From: Barthelona sp. PCE
Lineage: Eukaryota; Metamonada: BaSk clade
Length of the DNA: 64,000 nucleotides
Reading direction: 5' to 3'
Assembly (NCBI GenBank): GCA_040285745.1
Contig: JAUFOR010000002.1
Location: forward strand, 1,178,001-1,242,000
Position numbers and translations under genes: made by a program
Notes under the pieces: generated by a model
The model's database searches: none
The model's input: the letters and a program-made list of their open reading frames with translations, nothing else
What the model was told of the DNA's origin: nothing
In this document: piece by piece, positions 58,401 to 64,000 of the stretch
Position numbering within the stretch: position 1 is the stretch's first letter
Layout of the letters: the number at the start of each line of letters is the position of its first letter

Positions 58401-58818
58401 GTCTCCCATACCTTATTCTTTCTTTTACATTGGTTCTAAGCTTTCAAATGTTATGAAAGAAAGTATGTTATGGAATTCGTCGAGAGTATATGATGTTCCG
58501 GCAACAACTTGCCCTGTTGAACGTTTTTTTTCTCAGGCTAGCATTAGAGAGATGAAATCTGGACATTCTTCCCATTTTTCAACTCGTGTTATGAAGATGA
58601 AGCTGCATCGCTCACTTCCATACATTCTTATTAGAGATGATGTATCCACCACTGTTTTAGATGAATTTGTTGACGTTAATAGATTCAAATGGGAGCTCTT
58701 GCAGCGACGCAGAAGCGAAAAAGAGGAAGAAGATGTTGATCAACCTCCTGTTAAACTGCAAAGAAAGGAAGATTTTGATGATTTTGAAGAAGATGTTTCT
58801 GACATTTCAGATTCTTAA
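55405..58818 (+). CDS. hAT-like transposase, probably divergent
   Basis: 1137 residues from ATG 55405; the frame is open upstream without an ATG. The C-terminus has VYDVPATTCPVERFFSQASI, the hAT dimerisation signature (LP-tS--sERvFS-ag), followed by a helical tail. Upstream, VLMIDKWSTNKEKNSVLAI recalls the first Asp motif (ltfDgWTs), and CEFFTAHDF resembles CxxH. The RW motif of active hAT enzymes is not visible and the DDE set is uncertain, so it may be degenerate or domesticated. The frame is intact over 3.4 kb, which argues for recent or selected function. Confidence 0.6.
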   Translation: MEDLPKLTGNYINFLKIDFSSYIQDYYANNLLTKEKIDVDRCSSILYNALTRLGTSGLEPIQNVILTVLTSQRKNINRNTSKPQIPNDSCCIFATQKRAFENACGYFHIDPDGITELQDMVEMFVSTVKDNIIAFGEFCYDVDNNRIKYIAKYPATMGIFRLCDRFSCCGEYVMPELRETFENFLKQGSKGNLMKEDFTPFFTNYRRTMHTAGKKIIHFYPLSSEISVCKETYRQIYLVPKNITPKLIPEGCPDSWPKKNSISIKGITTYGENQEQAQYLTVLMWLSTCKYSQVTPPTYVTEILASLNDSKMNLLKFRNSSAKFCADYLSFSKLQTGVLNLSPSNRQTTFLKYPYVLEQAHHVIKKSICNHLRRSSKKAVLMIDKWSTNKEKNSVLAILLKVPHEIDDLTLPEWVHSGVFLWQVSDKKQHIIKKRSVDFGNMISERLRGKWILLDLYTEIGRKSYDVFFALLTTLLRFRLHEIPISFQADRGKVERKALSLLLEHLEGKSTKDTIKFIENKIDSIAWQFTTDEELFCEFFTAHDFYFHMKRLNSTFEDLRNSYLKKMFYNWYQNDCYSTTSAHGLKMYSCAFYMLSNFLRTFFPTLQQTIKVHQRGCVLGKFNKLFDTFFNQFKLRVENFVFLHKDNMFLEDVFELFKKEYCFALEKDGINCSMMVTKKMFKTLMKGGVSNNIVENYSERHFDIAFEALQEDENVMNEFEEWRKSRVVSFTFEDIKDHFKQCFVKLNELYHEGLAFVRSWRHLYGKAMVVFKILFEEAYGKGDAYLRDNSAKAFAICEIFKTIKIFITTEGCDHHNIIRDMFENEEISLLLFFCDVIEGLKAIMTTIEADDYRMVDAGKLIARFVLMLRNKNLIEYVDIETATTIKGECRYKGNMKAYFEDTVPKKVLTRKDEERQPDTDSDNERRMSSGYDHKIGACAECYNDKDFAIEYNYNPPHFSSDTDLETIDRLNRVRNLFNSCLMHCISRCMNEYDFTGTIVSPIPYSFFYIGSKLSNVMKESMLWNSSRVYDVPATTCPVERFFSQASIREMKSGHSSHFSTRVMKMKLHRSLPYILIRDDVSTTVLDEFVDVNRFKWELLQRRRSEKEEEDVDQPPVKLQRKEDFDDFEEDVSDISDS

Positions 58819-59166
58819 AATGATGATTCAATTTGTGAAGATGATAATATTTTTGGAATATACACCTATTCAGAATCCGAATAGTCTACTCTTAAATAGT
58901 ATTTTTGAATAATTGTATAAATGAATATTTTTGACGTTCTAATTATGACTATGTATTATGCACATGTGTGCTATTTTATGTATATTGACAGAAAACACGG
59001 GAGTAAACATATTATTATATTTTTTTGATAAGTAGAAATTTTCTCACTTTCCCTCTATTTTTCACATTCAATGTAAGGCGCTGGTGCTCCTCCCTAAATT
59101 TTGAATTTATTACCTTCTACGGCAAAATTTGAATCCTAAATCTGTAAAATCATTTTCTTCCTTTTT
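58819..59166. other. Intergenic, right end of hAT-like element
   Basis: 348 bases, AT-rich. It contains the right inverted repeat and the short promoter of the DEAH helicase gene. No ORF. Confidence 0.45.
59126..59136 (-). repeat. Right 11-bp inverted repeat (candidate TIR)
   Basis: AATTTGAATCC on the plus strand, the reverse complement of 55231-55241. It lies 30 bases upstream of the helicase ATG. Confidence 0.5.
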
Positions 59167-61482
59167 ATGTTTAAGAAACGCCGAAAAAGGGGCAAAGTCA
59201 ATGGAGAGGGCAAAGTTGATGAAAAAAATTCAATAGTGTTGTCTAGTTGTGATACTAACATTGGTTTTAGTGATATACCGGTCGATGTATTTGCCCAAGG
59301 GCTGAAAAAAGCACAGCGTGTTGATGTGAGTGTATCTAAAAAGCCTAAACTGAGTAAGGAAGCATTATTTGCAAATTTAAACCCTATAGCTGGGGATTTT
59401 GTTTTTGAAGACGGTCAGAATGATGAGATTCTCTTCTATCCCGTTGATGACCTTGTCAAGTCTACCACGAAGGAGCAACGAGTATCATTTATTTCTGATA
59501 TTGACCTCGGTTTTTTTGATACAATCAAAGAGGGTAGTGAAGCGGTTGAAAAGGCCATGTCTGAGGACAGAGAAGTACGAAAAGCAACCATATTAAAGAA
59601 TACATTGAAAACGACAAAAAGAAATTTTTCAGATCATCTTCCTATTGATGCGTTCAGGGATCATATTATTGATCTTGTTAAAAGAAACCAAGTTACAATC
59701 ATCACAGCCCAAACAGGTAGTGGAAAATCTACTAGATTACCTGTTTTCCTAGCTGCATCATTCTGTGACAGTGTCGTTTGCACTCAACCTAGACGTGTTG
59801 CATGTATTTCTCTCGCACGACATGTAAGGAACACGATGGAGAGCAGCGGTATGCCATACGAGGTAAGGCATGCTGTGCGCTTTGATGACCAGACTACTCC
59901 AAGGACGAATATTTCTTACATGACAGATGGATTACTGCTGAAACATATGGAGGCGGACATAGATCTGTCACAATACGATGCAGTAATCATCGACGAAGCA
60001 CATGAGCGCTCAGTCAACACAGATTTACTGGTATCCCTATTAGGTCAACTCATTGGCAGGAATTCTGAGCTTCGGGTAATAATAACTTCTGCGACTGCTG
60101 ACGTTGAGCTTTACAAAGGTTACTTCCCAGAGGCACCTGTTGTTGACGTACCAGGACGACTTTATACCATAGAAGAACGATTTTCTGAAGTTATTTTCCC
60201 AGATTACGTTGTTGCAGCTGCTCAGCAAGCTATAGAATTGCATAAAGAGGAAAAAACAGGTCATATATTGTGTTTTTTACCAGGTCAAGCTGAAATAGAA
60301 ACTGCAGTTTCTTTGTGTGAAGATCACATTGAAAGAGAGGTAAAAACAAACCCTCAGTTTGTAACACCGTTTGTACTGCCTTTGTACGGTGGACTACGGC
60401 CCGAGGAGCAGCAAAAGGTGCTAATCAATACACAAAGAAGGAAAATAATTTTCACAACAAACCTCGCTGAAACATCACTCACTATTCCTGAAGTAACCAC
60501 GGTGATTGACAGTGGGACAATGCGTGTTTCTTCATATTCTTCTTCATTAGGTGTTCAATCGCTGTTAACTGTTCCTGCATCACGAGCTATATGTACACAA
60601 AGAGCAGGTCGTGCTGGAAGAACACGTGCTGGTGTGTGCATTCACATGTTCCCCAAGCGCGTGTTCCAATTAGAACTTTTATCGCAAGTTCCACCTGAAA
60701 TTTTGAGATGCGACATATGTGATGTGGTATTACGTCTTCTTTCGCTTAGCGTTGACCCCCTAAAGTTCAATTACGTCACATCTCCGATAAGAGCTAATCT
60801 ACAACGCGCGATTGCAGAACTAACTCTTGTTGGAGCACTTCACAATGGTTTACTCACACCGTTAGGCGAGGAGATATCACGTTTCCCACTCAATCCACTG
60901 GATGCACGCTTACTTGTGGTTGGAAAGCATTTGGGAGTGGGTGAGGAGATGGCCATAATTATTGCTTTATCAACAACAGGAAGATTTACATTATCAGAGA
61001 AGGCTATTTCTCGCTTTTACACTGAATCAAGTGATCACCTAACACTCATAAAGTGCTTTGAATCATATGAGGTGATTGGTAGTGAAAGAGAACGTAAGCA
61101 ATGGGCGTCTCATATTGATCTGCCATTCGGTGCACTGGAAACAGCTAAAAGTATTAAAGATCAGCTGGTAAGGTTGATGAGACTATCCAGACAACCTTTT
61201 GTGACTGAATTACACCGGGAAATGCTTGTCAAACAGGCATTGGCTGTCGGTATGTTCACAAAAGCTGCGAGAATTAAAAGCACGAACGTTTACATCGCAT
61301 ACAGATCAATGTTAGAATGTGAAATTGCGAGAAATAGCGTAGTTAATGGATCTTCACCTAAGTATATTGTTTACAACAAGCTTCTCGTCACTGCCAAACG
61401 CAAAACATTACATATAATCACCGAAGTCCATCCCCATTGGTTAGATTCAGCCACAGATATGTACCGCTTGCTTAAAATTTAA
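59167..61482 (+). CDS. DEAH-box RNA helicase (Prp22/DHX-like)
   Basis: 771 residues. The order of motifs is QTGSGKST (182-189), TQPRR (206-210), DEAHERS (276-282), SAT (308-310), then TTNLAETSLTI, and QRAGRAGRTRAG. A winged-helix, ratchet and OB-like C-terminus follow. The N-terminal 60 residues are Lys-rich. Yeast Prp2/16/22/43 have longer or different N-termini; the short basic one and the C-terminus are closest to the Prp43/DHX15 or DHX35 groups, but I do not choose. It unwinds RNA in splicing or ribosome assembly. Confidence 0.9.
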   Translation: MFKKRRKRGKVNGEGKVDEKNSIVLSSCDTNIGFSDIPVDVFAQGLKKAQRVDVSVSKKPKLSKEALFANLNPIAGDFVFEDGQNDEILFYPVDDLVKSTTKEQRVSFISDIDLGFFDTIKEGSEAVEKAMSEDREVRKATILKNTLKTTKRNFSDHLPIDAFRDHIIDLVKRNQVTIITAQTGSGKSTRLPVFLAASFCDSVVCTQPRRVACISLARHVRNTMESSGMPYEVRHAVRFDDQTTPRTNISYMTDGLLLKHMEADIDLSQYDAVIIDEAHERSVNTDLLVSLLGQLIGRNSELRVIITSATADVELYKGYFPEAPVVDVPGRLYTIEERFSEVIFPDYVVAAAQQAIELHKEEKTGHILCFLPGQAEIETAVSLCEDHIEREVKTNPQFVTPFVLPLYGGLRPEEQQKVLINTQRRKIIFTTNLAETSLTIPEVTTVIDSGTMRVSSYSSSLGVQSLLTVPASRAICTQRAGRAGRTRAGVCIHMFPKRVFQLELLSQVPPEILRCDICDVVLRLLSLSVDPLKFNYVTSPIRANLQRAIAELTLVGALHNGLLTPLGEEISRFPLNPLDARLLVVGKHLGVGEEMAIIIALSTTGRFTLSEKAISRFYTESSDHLTLIKCFESYEVIGSERERKQWASHIDLPFGALETAKSIKDQLVRLMRLSRQPFVTELHREMLVKQALAVGMFTKAARIKSTNVYIAYRSMLECEIARNSVVNGSSPKYIVYNKLLVTAKRKTLHIITEVHPHWLDSATDMYRLLKI

Positions 61483-61507
61483 ACAACTGCAATAAAAACA
61501 ATGCAAT

Positions 61508-64000
61508 TTATTCCCAATCAAAAGGATCAATGAGAGGCTCCTCATCTTCATAGAGGGGACGTGTACAAATCCAGCGACGCGACTCCATCAGCTCAACAAT
61601 TTTTTCTGCAACCATCAAATTCAAGCCTGAAATAGATCTGGCATCAGCAATGGTCAAATAACCTAGTTCCCAACATCGATCAACGTATAGTTCCTTGACA
61701 GCCAAATAGTGGTCAGGAACAACTCTCCATTTCTCACAAAGCTCACGCTCATCAGGCTCAAGGCTCATAGAAAGTGGGTATGGTCCCAAATCAAGGAACG
61801 CACCGAAGGTAGGAGTGGCTGAAGTAAGACAAGCGCAAGCAACGGCGACTGCCTCAAAATCATATGAAGATTCCATAACAAGATCGAGAGTACGTGTACC
61901 ACCCTTGACAACAAGAGATAGTGAACGCTCATCTTGATCAGGATCTATTGCTGCTTGACGGTGGAATACTTCGGTATGTTGACCGAGGATGATTCTAGTG
62001 ACGTCCTTGAGTTCAACGTAATGATCCTTACCCTTATCAGAAATGTCTCCCTTGGGATCACGCCAACATAGACGCGTCCTATCTTGGTTCAAGTGTACAT
62101 ACCTAAGATGAGGCTTACCTGAACGACCAAACTTGATTGCAATGATACCTGCATTTTGTACATACTCGATAATACGTTCATAGAGATCGATAGTTGACTG
62201 ATGACCGAATGCACTTTCATACTCCTCATCTTCCATTTCCTCATCACGTCCTCTTCTGAGCAGCATTTCAGGATTACGTTCAACACGGTTTTGACCAAGA
62301 TCATCGATTTGATCATTATCAATCCAATCATCACCAGGTAGTTTTGATCGAAGCTCCATAATAACATATTCCAGTTCTTCTCTCTTCTTCTTTTCATCCT
62401 CAAGCTGGTTCTGAAGATCCTCATACATAGCCTCCAGTTCAGGATTGACAACCTGTTGTACAGATTCTTCTGGTGGTGGTGGTGGTGGAAGTTCCTCAAG
62501 CCTCTCCTTAAGTTCAGACTCTTTCTTCTTTAACTCGTTCTGAAGCTTTTTAATCTTCTTATCCTTCTTCTTCAAGTCAGCCTTACTTGATTCCATACGT
62601 TTTTTCAAACGAGCAAGCTCTTCCTCAACCTTTTGTAATTTTGCAATTTTTTTACGCAACTCCTTCTTCAGACCTTCTACTTCATCGTTAAACTGGTTTT
62701 GGGCCTCACCTCTGTTAGATTTCATGGTTTCTACAGCATCTTCCAACTCAGTAACACGTTTTAGTGCTTTAGAAAGAGAAATACGAAGGTGCTCATGTTC
62801 GCGTTCATTTTCATTAGATTCAGAACTCTGGTTGCGCAACTGATTCTTTAGATCTTTAATCTTATCTTCAAACTTACGACGTGCTTCACTAAAGTCATGA
62901 ACCAGTTTCTCCTGCTTTGCTTGAGCATCTGTTCTGAACTTCTTCAATACATTTTCTTGCTCACGTTCGTATTCCTGCTTGTACTCATCAAACTCTTCTT
63001 TCAACTCCTCTCTCAATTCATCAAGTTCAAGTTTCAAGTTACTATCAACACTCCTCTTGCGATCATTCTCGAGTCTAGCCAACTCTGTCTTCAATTTCTT
63101 GATTATGAGCGTGATTTGACGCTCAAATTGAGGATTATGCACATCATGATCATCAAACTGAGTACTATAGCCATATACTTCCATGCAAACACGCAGTTCA
63201 GCCTCCAGCCTGATAATTTCATCACTGTTGACCTCATCAGGAACGCTACCGCTAGAAAACTGACTGTTTAAAGAACTTGTTGAAGCAGTGCTACTGGCAC
63301 GAACTCGGGAAGCCTCAGGAAGAATGTCTGAGAATGAAGGGTTCTTATGCGACAACCTTCTTGTGAATTCTAGTGAAATAGCACCACATGGGTCTGTTGG
63401 GGGAAGACATAAACAAAAAAGACAATTACTGTATCCAGATAATGCTGGTTCAAGATATCTCGTCAATAAACACCCTTCTGTGGGAATGGAAAGCTTACCT
63501 TGGTTCATTGCAGCGATACAGCAACCAAGTTTATCAAGAGTAGATGAGACAAACCTAATTTCTTGAGTTTTTTTTGATTTCGACGATGGTTCCGGTGGTA
63601 CACATTCTAAAAAGTACAAAGATGAAGATATTTTCACAGTGGGAGAGATGGGATCAGGTCTTGTGATAATAATGCGAAGCAAAAAAAAAGAATTATCCTT
63701 TCGCTTATGTTGTGAAACTTTCTCGAGAAAAGCTGCTGCTGCGAGCTCATTGGTGATCTTCACGCTCTCTACGTTACGTAATTCAACTTCTTCTGAACGT
63801 GTGTTGACAGATACAGGTTGACTTCCGTTAAGAACATCAAAGAATGTATCACAAAAGTATTCAACGGCCTGTACATGGAGCTCTACGTCATCTTCCAACT
63901 CAGCAAAAATTTGTCCAATGGCCTGATAAGCGAGACCCTCTTGTCCACGACGATAATCAAATAAAGTTGTTGATTTTCCGCCTGTTGCAGGTCCAAAACC
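61508..64000 (-). CDS. Kinesin-like protein with degenerate motor, coiled coil and PH domain (5' end outside window)
   Basis: 830 residues are visible; the frame runs off the window at 64000 on its 5' side. The first residues hold a P-loop, GPATGGKST. Later, SSTLDKLGCCIAAMNQGKLSIPTEGCLLTRYLEPALSG would align with the kinesin alpha4-alpha5 region (SL--Lg-vI-aL, iPyRdSkLT-lL-dsL-G), but the switch I SSRSH and switch II LAGSE motifs are not seen. A long coiled coil (about 265-510), a Pro-rich block and a PH domain (about 615-735) follow; the PH blocks LCWRDPKG and RTLDLV are shared with the ZnF-UBP gene. It may be a pseudo-motor. Confidence 0.75.
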   Translation of the reverse strand, partial: GFGPATGGKSTTLFDYRRGQEGLAYQAIGQIFAELEDDVELHVQAVEYFCDTFFDVLNGSQPVSVNTRSEEVELRNVESVKITNELAAAAFLEKVSQHKRKDNSFFLLRIIITRPDPISPTVKISSSLYFLECVPPEPSSKSKKTQEIRFVSSTLDKLGCCIAAMNQGKLSIPTEGCLLTRYLEPALSGYSNCLFCLCLPPTDPCGAISLEFTRRLSHKNPSFSDILPEASRVRASSTASTSSLNSQFSSGSVPDEVNSDEIIRLEAELRVCMEVYGYSTQFDDHDVHNPQFERQITLIIKKLKTELARLENDRKRSVDSNLKLELDELREELKEEFDEYKQEYEREQENVLKKFRTDAQAKQEKLVHDFSEARRKFEDKIKDLKNQLRNQSSESNENEREHEHLRISLSKALKRVTELEDAVETMKSNRGEAQNQFNDEVEGLKKELRKKIAKLQKVEEELARLKKRMESSKADLKKKDKKIKKLQNELKKKESELKERLEELPPPPPPEESVQQVVNPELEAMYEDLQNQLEDEKKKREELEYVIMELRSKLPGDDWIDNDQIDDLGQNRVERNPEMLLRRGRDEEMEDEEYESAFGHQSTIDLYERIIEYVQNAGIIAIKFGRSGKPHLRYVHLNQDRTRLCWRDPKGDISDKGKDHYVELKDVTRIILGQHTEVFHRQAAIDPDQDERSLSLVVKGGTRTLDLVMESSYDFEAVAVACACLTSATPTFGAFLDLGPYPLSMSLEPDERELCEKWRVVPDHYLAVKELYVDRCWELGYLTIADARSISGLNLMVAEKIVELMESRRWICTRPLYEDEEPLIDPFDWE

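Larger units (their letters stand above)
55226..59145 (+). mobile_element. hAT-like DNA transposon (candidate)
   Basis: The interval holds one long ORF with a hAT-type C-terminus and is flanked by an 11-bp perfect inverted repeat (55231-55241 and 59126-59136). It sits exactly between two tightly spaced genes. An 8-base target duplication is not clear. Outer limits are approximate. Confidence 0.5.

Overview
The window is a compact, AT-rich nuclear segment of a unicellular eukaryote. It has about 43 protein genes on both strands, short intergenic gaps and only one intron that can be supported well. Standard stop codons are used. The gene set fits a flagellated protist: an axonemal dynein intermediate chain, a kinesin-like protein, a spliceosomal Dim1/U5-15K, the exosome nuclease Rrp6, ALG1, a Stealth phosphotransferase, calpain, UCH and RING-CH proteins. 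No mitochondrial energy gene is seen. The intron has a GTATGT donor and a branch motif placed right against the acceptor (CTAACTTTTAG), the spacing described for Trichomonas and Giardia. With the bacterial-type YgeW carbamoyltransferase this makes a metamonad (Parabasalia/Fornicata-like) the best guess, but that is inference.

Layout: 0.2-4.5 kb holds a frameshifted propeller-like gene, Dim1, a frameshifted DUF1963 gene and a TEX261/SVP26 membrane protein. 4.6-13.5 kb holds the Fe-S assembly factor Nar1, a ubiquitin C-terminal hydrolase, a Dus2-like tRNA dihydrouridine synthase whose 3' end overlaps a WD40 gene, an MFS transporter and a second propeller gene. 13.6-22.0 kb holds a zinc-finger protein, a pyrimidine-dimer-glycosylase-like protein, a protein with PBZ-like fingers and a macro-like domain, a dual-specificity pseudophosphatase, ALG1, a glycogen-binding-module protein and an LRR protein. 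22.0-22.8 kb has no gene but contains a cluster of perfect hairpins, so it may encode a structured RNA.

22.8-36.6 kb holds an RND/sterol-sensing permease, a tightly spaced divergent gene pair, Rrp6, a possible beta-CASP-like protein, the Stealth protein, MLF, a RING-CH ligase and the intron-bearing dynein gene. 37.1-50.9 kb holds a Cys-rich membrane protein, a calpain with a long acidic coiled-coil N-terminus, a GC-rich YgeW-type carbamoyltransferase, a sirtuin, a secreted propeller, a ZnF-UBP/PH protein, an acidic protein with a duplicated module, a TOM1/TOM3-like 7TM protein and a flavodoxin. 50.9-64 kb holds an RTEL1-like helicase, GLTP, a membrane protein, a hAT-like transposase gene bounded by an 11-bp inverted repeat, a DEAH helicase and a kinesin-like gene cut by the window end.

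There is no operon logic; neighbours are mostly unrelated. Functional groups that recur are RNA processing (Dim1, Rrp6, DEAH helicase, Dus2), ADP-ribose/NAD chemistry (PBZ/macro protein, sirtuin), cytoskeleton (dynein IC, kinesin-like) and the secretory pathway (TEX261-like, ALG1, Stealth, GLTP). The items most worth follow-up are the PBZ/macro protein, the YgeW homologue, the kinesin-like pseudo-motor with a PH domain related to that of the ZnF-UBP protein, the hAT-like element and the hairpin-rich non-coding region.
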